From Ottelia alismoides (Eukaryota; Streptophyta; Magnoliopsida; Alismatales; Hydrocharitaceae), in contig JAZKJV010006936.1 of assembly GCA_037367405.1 (NCBI GenBank), forward strand, positions 62,001-126,000: DNA of 64,000 nucleotides. Reading direction: 5' to 3'. Shown in pieces: positions 22,661 through 34,474 of this stretch. Under the pieces are notes generated by a model that ran no database searches, was not told the DNA's origin, and was given only the letters and a program-made list of their open reading frames with translations. Each line of letters begins with the position of its first letter. The first letter of the stretch is position 1. The translations under genes and the position numbers were made by a program.

Positions 22661-23503
22661 CCCCCAGAAGCTTTCTCCAAGAGAAGCGGCGAAAATGCTG
22701 GCCCCATAAACTTGCGCGAGACCACAGTTCCACCTGCCTTGGTTGACCAAGGCACCTGTAGAGGCATCCTCAATCCCAAACCATTGGTCCTGATTGTATT
22801 GCTCCTCATCCACATACCTGAGTTAGACCACGTTGCCTCCACCACCTTCGAGCCCCCACAGAGCACTCCATCCCCGCAAGATCTGACTCCAAGGGCTCGT
22901 TTAGTTACCGGGTTACCCTGAGGTAACATGGCTCATTCCAACCCTCCTAACCATCCAAAAAGCTACTATTCATAGGAGCTTACTCCAACCCAAACCTAGT
23001 TACCAAACATGCCCCAAGGGTCTAGTTGATTCTCGAAAATGGGACATGGCACACCTTACCAAAATTATCCGAGGCTCCGAAACTCTGCGAACTCCACTAA
23101 GCACATCTCTACGTTTCCGCCAGCTTTGCTCAATCAAGATGATACTCTGGATCCGCACAACCTTCAGCTACTCAGGTCATGTAATCGGATCTTGGGTTTT
23201 GAGCCATCATCCAATTGAAGAGGAAAGTCTTAAATGCCCTAAACCACTAAAGAAGAACCTTTGCCCCATAATTTCTTTGAAGAATCGAGAATCCTCCAAC
23301 GCCGACCTCTCAACCATCTTCGCCGGCGAAGGCTCTGACGACTCCTGCACATCCAACTTTGAAGAAACATCCACGATTGACTACTCTGATGATGAGTCAC
23401 ACTCCTCCAATGATGGCAGCGAAGGTGTGACTGCATGTACAAGAAATTTGAACACAACACGACTTGCCACCAACTCACACAGGAGCTCAGCCGGCATCAT
23501 CTT
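22661..23503 (-). pseudogene. L1 ORF1 remnant (L1-D), distal part
   Basis: Minus-strand translation gives scattered protein-like stretches (for example CGGSKVVEATWSNSGMW near 22850 and KMMPAELLCELVASRVV at 23450-23503) with several stops. The right-hand part continues the DUF4283-like fragment at 28472-28870 across Copia-3: the junction reads in one frame after the element and one TSD copy are left out. Below about 23300 the match to L1 is only by composition and position. The 173-codon plus-strand frame here is not supported as a gene. Confidence 0.5.
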
Positions 23504-23637
23504 TGTTGGGAAAAATAAGAGAGTTGTTTATTCCACACGCCCTAGGCTCTCTTATATAGGAGAGTAGCCTATGGGTAAATTACATCAAGAGTCCAAAAGA
23601 AAAGAGAAACTATGAAATGATACAAAATAGAATTACA
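23504..23637 (-). repeat. 3' LTR of Copia-3, with 12-bp deletion
   Basis: Runs from TGTTGGGAAAAATAAG to GAATTACA on the plus strand. It lacks the bases AACATATATCTC found in the other LTR. The core CTCTCTTATATAGG is shared with the other Copia elements here. Confidence 0.9.
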
Positions 23638-23692
23638 CTCCCCCTCAAGGTGGAGCATAGATGTCAATCATGCTCAGCTTGGACGAGCACTT

Positions 23693-26600
23693 CTAGAATG
23701 GCCCTCTAAGTAACTCCTTGGTAAATATGTCTGCAGTTTGGTCCCCTGAACTAACATGGGATGTAGAAATGAACCCCTTCTGAATCATATCTCGTATAAA
23801 GTGACAATCAGCCTCAATGTGCTTGGTTCGTTCTTGAAATGCTGGATTATTTGCAATAAATATAGCAGCTTTATTGTCACATTCCAGAGCCATAGGAAGA
23901 GGGACTTATATATATAGATCTGTAAGAACAACTTTCACCCACATCATTTCTGTACTGACCTGGGCCATAGCCCTATATTCAGACTCAACACTGGATCTTG
24001 CTACAACCGTTTGCTTCTTGCTTCTCCATGAAACCAGAGATTTTCCGACATACACAGCAAATCCAGTGGTGGACTTCCTATCCTTGGGGCATCCTGCATA
24101 ATCTACATCTGGACATGCTGAAATAGTAATCTCCTTGTCTTTCTTGAACATCAGACCTGTACCTGGAGATGAATTAAGATACCTGAGTATCATATGCATA
24201 GCATCCTTATGTACCTGACGTGGTTGCTCCATGAAATGGCTCACCCGACTAACAACAAAAGAGATATCGGGTCTGGTAATAGTAACATAGAGAATCTTGC
24301 CCACCAGTTCTCTGTATCTTCTCCTACCCACCTCATCAGTGTCGTCATCATATAATTTCATACTGGGATCCATGGGTGTAGTGGCAGGTCGACAACTAAG
24401 CATTCCTGTTTCACTCAACAGGTCAATGACATATTTCCTCTGGGTCATTACCAGCCCAAGAGGATTTCTGGCGAACTCCAGTCCCAGAAAATATTTAAGA
24501 ACTCCAAGGTCCTTGGTGACAAATTCACGACCCAACATTTCTTTCGCCCTTTGAATTCCTTGTCCATCATCACCTGTAATCAAGACATCATCTACACACA
24601 CCATAATTGCAGTAATACCTCTGGATTTCTTCTGTACGAACAGGGAATGATCTGCATTGGACCGTCTGTACCCCTGTTTTTCAAACAGATCTGAGAGCTT
24701 CTGGAACCAAGCTCTGGGGCTCTGCTTAAGGCCATAGATGGCCTTATGAAGTCTACACACTTTAGAATACTCCCCCTCAACAGCAAAACCAGGTGGCTGT
24801 TGCATGTAGACTTCCTCCTACAAGTCACCATATAGAAATGAATTCTTGACATCCAATTGGAATAGTGGCCAATCACGAGTAACCGCAATAGAGAGAAGGA
24901 TCCCTAGGGTGGAATGGTGAGCAACTGGCGAGAATGTATCAAGATAATCCACCCCATATGTCTGTGTAAAGCCACGAGCAACCAGACGTGCCTTGTATCT
25001 GTCAAAGCTGCCATCTGCATTCTGCTTCACCGTAAAGACCCACTTGCAGCTCACAATAGACACATCGGTAGGTGCAGGAACAAGGCTCCAGGTACCTCTT
25101 GACTGAAGAGCCGCCATCTCTTCTTCCATGGCTAAATGCCATCTACTATCCTTCAATGCATCTTGGTAAATCCGTGGAATATCCACCGCCGATAGAGCAA
25201 TGACGAAGCTCCTGAATTCTCCAGATAAACGATCAAAGGAAACAGTAGAAGCTATAGGATATGACGCACAACTGCGCTTCTGTTTCCGAAGTGCAATAGG
25301 TAGATCCAAATCACCTGCATCCTCATCTGACCTCTGTAACACATCCTGCTCAGGTAAATCCTCAGATCCATCAATATTGATTGTATTCTCAGAACATACC
25401 TTAGGCGAGATGGATGATGAGCGGTGACCATGAGCAGGAGCAGGCCGACGAGTATAGTGGAATGGCAATGGGGGAACAGGAATGGTAACAGGAGGTGTAG
25501 GAGATGGTATGATGGAGGTGGTGATGGTAATGATGGAGGTGGTGATGGTGATGGCATATATATAGCTTCGTCAGTACCAGAGGATACCAACCGTTCACCT
25601 GTAGAAGAGTACATAACATACTCGAAAAAGGTAACATCGGCACTAACAAAATATTTCCTGCGCAATGGATCATAACACCTGTACCCCTTTTGTGTTCTGG
25701 AGTACCCGACGAAAACACACTTGACAGCCCTAGGAGAGAGCATGTCAATACCTGGAAACAACTGGTGGACAAAGGCCACCGAGCCAAACACACGAGGAGT
25801 GAGGGAGAACAATTCTCTTTCTGGAAAAACAAGAGAGAAATGAATCTTCTCACCTAAGACATACGACGACATACGATTAATGAGATAACATGCCGTTAGG
25901 CCATCATCACCCCAGAAAGAATGAGGGGCATGACTCTGTATGAGAAGCGACCTGGTGACATTAAGTAAATGACGATGTTTCCTTTCTGCAACTCTATTTT
26001 GTTGGGAAGTATAGGCACAAGATGTTTGGTGGATAATCCCTTGAGTTGAAAAATAATTGGAGATAGTATGAGTACACAATTCCAAGGCATTATCACTTCT
26101 CACAATCTTTACAGATGCTGAAAAACATTACGAACTTCATTGATGAAATTTATGATAATATTCCCCGCTTCAGATTTATTCTTTAACAAAAAGATCCAAG
26201 ACACACGAGAGAAATCATCCACAATAACCATATAAAACATGTGTCCCTGATGATCAGGAACACGACTAGAACCCCAGATATCGACATGAACTAACTCAAA
26301 CTTTGAGCTACTACTCCGACTCTGACGACTAGGAAAGGTAGACCGATGATGCTTTCCCAACTACAAGCCTCACGTTGAATGGACGTGTGAGGTGAAACCT
26401 GGGGTAACTCACGACACAATTTCTGAAGCGGAAAATGTCCAAAGCGCAAGTGCCACATGAAGGGGGAGACATACTAACATGTATAGAGGAGGCTCCGGCA
26501 TAAGGGGTCCGACTGAGACGATATAGGCCGCCCTGCTCATAGCCACACCCAATCACATTGCCCGTAAGGATATCCTGAAAAATGAGAGAAGATGGATAAA

Positions 26601-27135
26601 ACATTGCTCGACAATGTAAATCCTTTGTAAGCTGGCTAATGGATAACAAATTCATAGAAAAATCAAGTGCGTGCAACACATTCTTGAGGCACATAGAGGG
26701 TGTCAGACTAATCTCCCCCTGACCAGTAATCGGGGAATGCGTCCTATTGGCAATAACCACAGTACGACCTGGAGGAACCTGTCTGTAGGATGTAAATAGA
26801 CCTTGATCACCACACAGATGATGTATGGCACCAGAGTCCATAATCCACTCTAAAATATCTGATCCACCACTGCTAGTGAATGCATAAATGCTACCTAAGG
26901 TACTGATGGATGCAGAAGCAGCAACATCGGAGTGATTATCAGATGCAGGCACTGATGTAACGGGACCGGATGGAGGAATAATGCCCCTCAGACGGGCTAC
27001 AAGATCATCAAAGCGCTGATCCAGAGATGAAGCAGATGGGGGCTCAATCTGTTTAATTACTCGTGCAGAAGCAGGAAATCCATGTTTGGAGTAGCACGTG
27101 TCTTCGGTTTGCCCAGAACGGTGGCAAAGGTACAT
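23693..27135 (-). pseudogene. Copia-3 pol
   Basis: The knuckle and protease (SGQTEDTC, then MDSGAIHHLCGD, with Ile where Copia-2 has Thr) are in 27135-26420. The integrase is split over 26360-26109 (DIWGSS, VDDFSRVSW) and 26103-25252 (DNALELC, ERKHRHLL). The RT starts in 25468-24818 (FTVKQNADGSFDRYKARLVARG) and continues in 24805-23906 with VCVDDVLITGDD. RNase H follows (VARSSVESEYRAMAQ), with a last piece 23893-23693. The RT catalytic motif is VCVDD in place of the usual YVDD. At least four frame breaks are present. Confidence 0.9.
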
Positions 27136-27862
27136 GATGGCCGAACACGACCCCCTCTACCCCGAGGTCCACGACCACGGAACTGATGATGACCCCCACG
27201 ACCTCGATTCGCTGCCATGGCTGAGGCGGTCTGATTTGCAGTGGATGAAGGAACAGTAATTCGCTCAGTCTGTGAAATGCTTCCTCCATCGGAGGAATGG
27301 TGTAGTCTGTCAAGATCTGGGAACATGCAGCTTTGAACTCTGGATCTAGAGCCGCCAGAAATACACCAACCATAGTGGCATTCCGGTAGGTCTTCTGTTG
27401 CTCAGGAGTAGCTGTGAGAGGCATGAAGCTGTAAAGCTTCTCAAACATTCCTTGTAAAGATGTGTACAATGAGTGTAGAGGCCGTCCATTCTGCTTGATG
27501 GTAAAGATGTCATGCTGGAGTTGCAGAATCTTCGTCTCATTCTTTGCCTGTGAATATGTTGCAGCCAGAATATCCCACATTGCTTTTGTAGTGGACTGAT
27601 GGAGAATATCATTGGCAATCTCAATTGCCAAGGTTCCTGATAGCCAAACCTTGGCATATGCATCATCTGCCTCCCATGAAGTGTTGACCCCAGTCTTCTC
27701 AGCAGGCTCTTCTTCGGTAAGAATGTGCTTCTTACCGGTTGACTTCATCATACTCATGAACTGCATTGCCCACAGTTCGTAATTTGACCCATCCATTTTC
27801 ACAATATGTGCTGGACCTCTGAAGGCGCTTGTAGATGGGATGTCTGCCTTGCTTTCTGACAT
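27053..27862 (-). pseudogene. Copia-3 gag
   Basis: It starts MSESKADIPSTSAF and closely follows Copia-2 gag (MDGSNYELWAMQF, AMWDILAATYSQ, MFEKLYSFMPL, YRNATMVGVFL). The frame is lost near 27260, after MEEAFHRLS. The Gly/Arg-rich part GRGGHHQFRGRGPRGRGGR continues in a second frame, and the knuckle in a third. Confidence 0.9.
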
Positions 27863-28320
27863 GATGATAATAGAAGACTAGGGTAGTAGACTGAAGATAT
27901 GATCGTCTACACGGACATTAACGGGTTTAGTTGCATGTGTAGACTCAAGCAACCAAACCCATTAACTTGGAAACGCGCACGCGGAACGAGGGCTGGAGCC
28001 GCACGCGTGCTGACCTAGGGCTGCACGCACACGGAAACTGGGATCGTACGAGACTAGGGCCGCACGGGAACCAGGTGCTTCATGTGCACAGATGCGCGCA
28101 CAAGAGCGCGTACACGGGCTAGTGACCTAGCGCGAAGAGGCGCACATGCACGACGAGACTGGAACCGAGAGCGGGGCCTAGCGTGGTGCACGAGGCCGAG
28201 CAGGGCCGAAGCCGGGGGCGGCGCGAGGCGGGGAGGCGCGCACGCGGAGGGCTTGAAGGTGGAGGTTAGGATTAGGGTTTGGTTCGGGAACTCCGATCTA
28301 GGACCGTTGCTCCGATACCA
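27863..28320 (-). other. Copia-3 leader, GC-rich
   Basis: Untranslated leader between 5' LTR and gag. 27960-28260 is rich in GCGC and CGCACG motifs without a clean tandem unit. The open frame on the plus strand at 28082-28384 follows from this composition and runs into the LTR. Confidence 0.6.
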
Positions 28321-28466
28321 TGTTGGGAAAAATAAGAGAGTTGTTTATTCCATACGCCCTAGGCTCTCTTATATAGGAAAGTAGCCTATGGGTAAATTAC
28401 ATCAAGAGTTCAAAAGAAAAGAGAAACTATGAAATGATACAAAATAGAATAACATATATCTCTACA
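28321..28466 (-). repeat. 5' LTR of Copia-3
   Basis: 146 bp, from TGTTGGGAAAAATAAG to ATATCTCTACA, followed by the ATCTT duplication. The terminal CTCTACA is the same as in Copia-2. Confidence 0.92.
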
Positions 28467-28471
28467 ATCTT

Positions 28472-28870
28472 CATAACTCGGAATGTGATCATAGCTGCGT
28501 CAAAGATCCGACCCCGACCTTCTCCCATCGCAGGCAATATCTACGACCTCCCCGTACTTGTAACATGCCTCCCCTAATGCTACCATCATTCTTGATAAAA
28601 AAGGAACTTCGAGAAGTCTCAAGATTAATGTCTTATGTTCCTTCTGCTTGCCATCCGTAAACCTCAACCTCCTCCATTGTAGCCACCCTCTTAGATGGTT
28701 ACTCGAAATAAGGGCTTCCACCTCTTTTGGGGATAGGCCTTGAGCACATATCATCGTCTCCCGAAGCTTCACTACATTGCTCGTGAAAAACAACCCTAAG
28801 AACCTCTTAGTTTCTACGATCAACCCTTCCAATATTCCTTCTTTTGCAGATGCCACCCGGATAAGCAATT
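28472..28870 (-). pseudogene. L1 ORF1 remnant (L1-D), DUF4283-like part
   Basis: Translation shows the same spaced landmarks as LINE-A and LINE-B ORF1: GLSPKEVEALI, then LQWRRLRFTDG, then VPFLSRMMVALGEACYKYG. It is a DUF4283-like fragment of an L1 ORF1, cut at 28472 by Copia-3 and bounded at about 28870 by the 3' end of the RTE element. The frame stays open from 28500 to 28952, but the part above about 28870 belongs to RTE sequence in another frame. Confidence 0.7.
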
Positions 28871-31311
28871 CTCCTGAATGGAAGCCCCCTTCGTATAGTC
28901 TCATTCCAACACTTCTTGGGCCTTCCTCATCCTCTCTTAGCCGGCTCAACATAAAACTCGCATCTCCTCACCGATGCATCATCTGACCTCCTTTGCAAAT
29001 GGCCAAAACACCTTATGCGATATTCTCGCATCTTATCCTCGATCAGAGCTACACCAACTTTCATTCTGATTGCATCATTCCGAATCCGATCTTTACGCCT
29101 GTCCACACATCTACCTTAGCATTTTCATATCTACTACTGTCATTATCTGCACATGTCTATGATTCACAGGCTAACATTCAGATCCATAGAGCATATCATA
29201 TCTCACAGCCGCTTTGTAAAACTTTCTTTTATTTTCAAAGGAATTTTCTTATCACGGAGAATAGTAGAGGCTCCTCTCCACTTTAGCCAACCTGCATTTA
29301 TTCTATTAGTTACATCTGCATCAATTTCCCCATCATGTTGCAAAATACATCTCATGTATCTAAAAGATTCTCTCTTCTGAATGCTATCGTCACCAATCTT
29401 CACCTCGGTTCCTTCATCATTACATCCATCAAAAGTATATTCCATATATCAGTCTTAGCCCAACTTATATGAAATCCTTTAGTCTCCAATGCATGTCTCC
29501 AGACCTCAAGCTTCTCATTTACTCCATCTCTAGTCTCATCAATCAACACAATATCATCGACGAATAACATACACCAAGGTATCTCATCCTGAATGTGACT
29601 TGTTAGCTCGTTCATAATTAAAGTAAATAGGAATGGACTCAACGCTGAACCTTGATGCATACCATTGTTGATCTCAAAATAATCAGTCTTCCCAGAGTGT
29701 ATCCTTACACACGATGAAACCCTATCGTACATATCTTTAATGAGGATAATGTATATGACATGTATTTGTCTCTTCTATAAAGCTCTCCACAATATCTCCC
29801 ATGGTATAGAATCGTAAGCCTTCTCCAAATCAATAAAAATCATACGGAGATTCTTCCTTAGCTCTATAAATCTCCATTGTTCTCTTCAGCAAGTGGATGT
29901 CTTCAATAGTTGAGCGACCTGACATGAATACGAATTGATTTTCTTTCCTTTCAAAAACTTGACTGAACTTTCTTTAAATCACACGCTCCCAAATTTTCAT
30001 AGTGCGACTCATCAACTTGATACATCTGTAATTTGAACAATTTTGAATGTCTCATTTGTTCTTATAGAGAGGCACCGCGATGCTTCTCCTCCAATCTCCA
30101 TACATTTTCTTGCTTCGCCAAATAACATCAAATAAATTTGTACGCCATGTCAAACCGCACACTCCAAACTTCTATAGAAATGTCATCAGGTCCAACACCT
30201 TCCTAGATCTCATAACCTTTAAAGCCCTCTCTATTTCCTTCTTTTGTATTTGTCTATAGCTTGCACGATTCAAGTAACTTTCACTACTGGCCAGATCTTC
30301 CAAAGTATCTCTCTATTTCCTTCCCAATGAAAAGCTTATGGAAGTACTGCTTCCTTCTAGTCTTTATATCCTTATGAGTAACAAGAACATGACCTTCCCC
30401 ATCCTTAATGCATCTCCCTTGAGAAAGGTCTTTGGTCTTTCTTTTTCTTGCTTTAGCCAACCTGAATATATCCTTCTGGTCCTCCTTAGAGTCGAGATTT
30501 TTGTACAAAACTTTATAAGTTTCTGACTTAGCTTCGCTTTCAGCCTTCTTTACTTCCTTCTTCGCGATTTTATAATTTGAGATAGTTTCATCTGTTCTAT
30601 TCTTAGACATAGATTTAAAGCACCCTCTTTTAATTTTGAGCTTCTCTTGCACCCCTCTACTCCACCACCAAACCTCCTTTTGGCCTACAGCTCCTCCCTT
30701 TGGCTCGCCTAGCATCTCTTTGGCTTCCCTTCGGATACAAGATGCTACCGCCTCCCACATCTCGTTTGCACATCTGTTACAATCTCAAGATAAGTCTTCT
30801 AAAACCTTCTCCCTGAAACTTGATTGCTTCAATTGAAGATTCCAACATCTAGTTTTAGTGATCTTGGAAACCCTCTTTTTCTTTACAAACCCTTTTATTT
30901 TCACATTCATGACTAACAAATGATGTTAGGCAGTCAAACTCTCTCCTGTGATTACTTTGCTGTCTTTGCAACACAACCGATCTATTCTCCTCAACGCAAG
31001 GTAATCCGTATATGTTCAAGTCGAACCACTCTTATAAGTAATTAAGTGCTCCTCCCTCTTCGTGAAGAGAGTGTTTGCTATGAAAAGATCATAAGCTGCT
31101 ACAAAATCTAGAATGAATTTTCCCTGTTTCGTTTCTATGCCCGAAGTCATGTCCTCCATGAACACTAGTATACCTTGAAGCATCCTTTCCCATGTGTCCA
31201 TTAAGATCTCGACCTAGGAAATCTTCTTTCTTTGCGGGATTCCTTGCATAACCTTATTCAAATCCTCCCAGAAAGCTTGCTTAGAGTGGGCATAAACTGA
31301 GATGATATCGA
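28870..31311 (-). mobile_element. RTE-type LINE, copy 1, 5'-truncated and decayed
   Basis: This is the plant RTE kind often annotated as craniofacial development protein 2-like. On the minus strand from 31311: endonuclease end (DIISVYAHSKQAFWEDLNKV, then LMDTWERM), the linker (30760-30284; KVLYKNLDSKEDQKDIFRLAKA), RT palm (NGMHQGSALSPFLFTL and the catalytic FVDDIVL at about 29555), then FRYMRCILQHDGEIDADV and RIRCFGHLQRR near 29015-28985, ending in RPKKCWNETIRRGL near 28890. The order is complete apart from the missing N-terminal endonuclease. Stops and frame changes occur throughout. It lies just upstream of BIG5 exon A, so it is in a BIG5 intron. Confidence 0.88.
29203..30760 (-). pseudogene. 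RTE copy 1 reverse transcriptase
   Basis: The RT domain is spread over three frames: 30760-30284 (linker and thumb-side helix region), 29732-29400 (palm with FVDDIVL) and 29445-29203 (RMRC..DGEID block). The Asp-Asp pair is kept, but the first catalytic Asp block (normally DLEKAYD) sits in the broken stretch 29800-29870, where DLEKAYD is just readable. The protein cannot be made. Confidence 0.8.
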
Positions 31312-31648
31312 GATTAGATTGGAAATTAATATTTCTTTAATTCTTTATTTAATAATTTTTCCAAATCGACGTCAAGGTTTACAGATTGGATAGACGAGGT
31401 GAATTCCTGTGCATGCGTTTCTGTAAAGGATTATTCTGGAAGCAATAGTTAGCTTTATTTTAGAGTGTAACCATAGCCCCGACCCACTACGTCAATGCTG
31501 GACCTTGTGCAAATCATTGTTGAGTTTTTGGAGTGGTGGCTTATCAGATGTCTTTATATATTTCTTACATGAACTTATCTCGATAAAAAAGACGTTCAAA
31601 TGTTTGGGATTTGCTTAAATTGTTTTAATAGAGCTATCACTTTTTCAG

Positions 31649-31852
31649 TGCCTTGTGAATATCATCAAATCATTGGTGGAGTGGGAGAAATCACAGAGAG
31701 AAACTGTAGAACACATTAGCAGCTCTTCAGGAGAGGAGAATTTGCCAATGGTTTCTGGTTTTATTGACGAGTCTAGAGACAGGGAAGGTGGATCTCAGCA
31801 GTTTGAGAAGGCCAAAGCTCACAAATCAATTTTTGAAGCTGCCATATCCGAG
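31649..31852 (+). CDS. BIG5: BIG5 exon A (end of HUS region, linker to Sec7)
   Basis: 68 codons in phase 0, starting CLVNIIKSLVEWEK after a TTTTTCAG acceptor and ending ...FEAAISE before GTAATG. In BIG proteins this piece joins the HUS box to the catalytic Sec7 domain. The charged middle (SSSGEENLP to DREGGSQQFEKAK) is the variable linker. It reads directly on into exon B. The preceding exon should end in phase 0 and was not found in the window: everything to the left as far as base 1 is transposon sequence. Confidence 0.85.
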
Positions 31853-33672
31853 GTAATGATTTGGGCTGACTGATGCTTGTGTTTATATAGGCCGTAATTT
31901 GTTTATACTGCATGCTTTTGCTTGTTATCAGAGGACTTTCTCGGCTATGTCAAATATGGGGTCTTTCTTCTAGGCTTTAAAAATCCACTCTCTTGTGACT
32001 ATTTTTTTTACCAATATGGCGATGTTGGCGCAGAGTAGCTTTGATAGAAACAAACTAAAAGACGTTCCTAAAAAAACACTAAATGATGTCACCACCGAAA
32101 TGCAATGATATTGTTTTTCTATTCCACTCTTTGGCTTCTAAAGAACGCACTCAATTAAATGCAGTCACGATTCCTTTCTTACAGTTGCTGTCGATCGCTT
32201 GTGACCTATTTGAGACATCACATTTTTTTAAAGGGCCTTCTTACTTCCACCAATCGGCATTTTCTTCAATTGCAATCAATGACAAATAGAAAATCTGCAT
32301 TAACCATGTTTTAATTGGACCACATATAGTGAGACAAACATGCTGCCAGGTTCTTTTTTCCTCAGCTCTTGTCCATTCCACAGTCACCCACCAGACCCCT
32401 TGTCTCCCATATTGTCACAGCCATCATTCCACAATCATCATCTCATGAATTTTCCCTGTCTCCCATTATCGCCTGTAGAGATGTGCTAATCTTGTTTCAC
32501 ACCACTGTCTTCTACTTAAAAGATGACTGTTAAAAGCTGTGATCTAAATACTAGATATGACCTGTTATAAAAGTGTATCCCTATTGAGCACTACTTTCTC
32601 TTATCACAAGATTGACAACCAACATCTGGGAGCAATATCCTGTGTATCAATAACTTATGTACCCAAAATGCACTCCATGCCATCTTCTTGGAAATAGTTC
32701 TCGACCCTGTCAATAGAGGGAAAACCTCACAGCAGTGAGTCCCATTAATCCCATGATAGTGGAAGAAATTCTGTGCATCTCCCTCCTACATAATTCTTGT
32801 AAAGCTTAAGGTGCCAGCACAATGCGAAAGGACTTGCATAATCTGAAAGTTACGAAGTCATAGAGATTTTTGCTGTGAGAAAGCTAGAAGTGGTGGGAAG
32901 TGTGCAGTTGGGGTGGTGTAATCATGCTTTGGAAATGCCAAAACGCTAATTATGGCATGAAGTTGTTTTTCCCGGTGACAAGATTGGGGTGGGAGAATTT
33001 TCTGGAGATACCTTTCTGTGTATGATTTTCTTTTCAAAGGAAAAAACCCAAATAGGAAGATGAGTCGATTACAGAAATCTACATTCTTTTGCACAATCCT
33101 TTATATAATTTACATTGCTGGATACTCATTACTGTTTTGGTAGTCTAAAGTTGAGTCAGTGTCTGGCATATTACCTTTACAAAATCTTAGAAAAGGGCTT
33201 CATTGGGAATCCACGGCTTTCATTTTTATAATCAAATGATCCTTCAAAATATTCTTTCAAAAGAGGATCCTTGAAAACATTTTTTGTACTAAATGGCAAT
33301 TTTATTGTTTGAACATATACATAGGGTAAAAAGGGCCACATTAAGATCTAACCTAATATATGGATTGAATACTTGATTGATAAATTGTACAAATCAATAT
33401 GTTCCCAAAAAGTTTGTACATTCTCGAAACAGCTAAATCACAAATCTGTTAATGCCTATATCTACTGCCTGGGAAATGATTTGTCTGTTTGTGTGTTTGA
33501 TGACTTTAGTGCAATCACTTGTTCTCCTTATCTGAAATCCCTTGGGTTAACTGATTGTAACACATGGCAATATAAGCTTCAAAAAGACAGAATAATTTAC
33601 ATTTTGATTTTTTACTACTATTTGTTTGTCTTCTTGGAGATTGTCTCACTGCTTGGCCGTGTTAATTTTCAG
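31853..33672 (+). other. BIG5 intron A-B, no feature seen
   Basis: 1,820 bp of ordinary AT-rich intron with GT and AG ends. I see no open frame, no terminal repeat and no similarity to the other elements in this window. Confidence 0.7.
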
Positions 33673-33783
33673 TTCAACCGCAAACCTGGAAAGGGTATTG
33701 AGCTTTTAATCTCAAACAAACTGGTTGATAATACCGCTGCTTCAATAGCACAGTTTTTGAAAAGTACTCCAAATCTAGATAAG
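33673..33783 (+). CDS. BIG5: BIG5 exon B (start of Sec7 domain)
   Basis: 37 codons in phase 0, starting FNRKPGKGIELLISNKL and ending STPNLDK. This is the first helical part of the Sec7 domain, where the F-N/R-K-P-x-K-G-I/L signature sits in all large ARF-GEFs. Acceptor TTTTCAG, donor GTAACT. The next intron is only 61 bp. Confidence 0.88.
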
Positions 33784-33844
33784 GTAACTTTTTGATGTTC
33801 ATTTTTTGAAACAAAAAGAATTTCTAATTTTTCTAACGTTACAG

Positions 33845-34029
33845 GCAACTATTGGCGAATACTTAGGGCAACATGAGGAGTTTCCAGTTTCTATCATGCA
33901 TGCTTATGTTGATTCAATGAAGTTCTCAGGACTAAAATTTGACGCTGCTATCCGTGAATTTCTTTGTGGATTTCGACTGCCTGGAGAAGCACAAAAAATT
34001 GATCGGATCATGGAGAAATTTGCTGAACG
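33845..34029 (+). CDS. BIG5: BIG5 exon C (Sec7 catalytic motif 1)
   Basis: 185 nt, entering in phase 0 and leaving two bases of an Arg codon. It encodes [14 protein letters not shown] to the catalytic loop [12 protein letters not shown] and MEKFAER. The Glu in LPGEAQ is the finger residue that displaces magnesium and nucleotide from ARF in this family. It is present, so the exchange site looks intact. The donor GTACGA is less usual but keeps GT. The following intron is 7.4 kb because of insertions. Confidence 0.9.
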
Positions 34030-34474
34030 GTACGACTACAAAAATCGAATAACCAAATAAGTTTGTCTGAATGCACTAGAGTTTTGGTAACTATACACCT
34101 TAGACAGACATTGATTTGGGGCTCTTCAATCATTGCATAAAATAATCATTTGCAAAAAAATGAAGTTTCTGATTGTTCCTAAATGCATAAAATAACTTAA
34201 AGTTTTTATCCTTTCATATTGGAGATTGTAGGAACTTAAAAACATAAATTTACAAGTACTAAATGAGCCCTTAGTCTAACGAGATGAAGAATACTAAATT
34301 CGTTATATTTAAGGCTTTAAAACGGTTTAAATGAATAATAAATAAAATTTATTTAATGGTCTAATATATAAAGAAGATGAATAAGAACCATCTAAACCAT
34401 GTGGTGTTAGTGTTTATTTCAGAGTGGTCATAATCAACTAATAAGATAAAGATGAAATCCTAGTATTTTCTTAT
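34030..34474 (+). other. BIG5 intron C-D, first part, no element recognised
   Basis: AT-rich intron sequence between exon C and the E3 LTR, without features I can identify. Confidence 0.6.

Larger units (their letters stand above)
23504..28466 (-). mobile_element. Copia-3, complete LTR retrotransposon
   Basis: A 4,963-bp Ty1/copia element on the minus strand. It is bounded by the target duplication ATCTT (23499-23503 and 28467-28471). The left (3') LTR is 134 bp and the right (5') LTR is 146 bp, because of a 12-bp deletion near the left LTR end. Otherwise they differ at three positions, all transitions, about 2.2%. The polypurine tract is at 23638 and the primer-binding site (TGGTATCGGAGC on the minus strand) is at 28320 downwards. 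It inserted into the L1-D remnant. Pol is broken in several places. Confidence 0.94.

Noticed and set aside
23046..23567. 173-codon plus-strand frame as a novel gene
   Set aside because: The frame ends inside the Copia-3 LTR, is antisense to an L1 ORF1 relic, and would have been created only by the insertion.
28082..28384. 100-codon frame upstream of the Copia-3 LTR
   Set aside because: It crosses leader and LTR on the non-coding strand. Arg-rich by composition only.
17546..28466. Endogenous pararetrovirus
   Set aside because: LTRs, 5-bp duplications, tRNA primer sites and the integrase-before-RT order identify Copia elements. No movement or coat protein is seen.
33373..33795. 140-codon frame as a gene or alternative BIG5 exon
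   Set aside because: The last 37 codons are exon B. The rest is intron read-through upstream of a good acceptor site and has no match in the family.
34030..34062. Exon C extended to the stop at 34060
   Set aside because: The codons after FAER (YDYKNRITK) do not fit the family, whereas splicing at 34029 to 41451 restores the expected YCADNPGLF sequence in phase.
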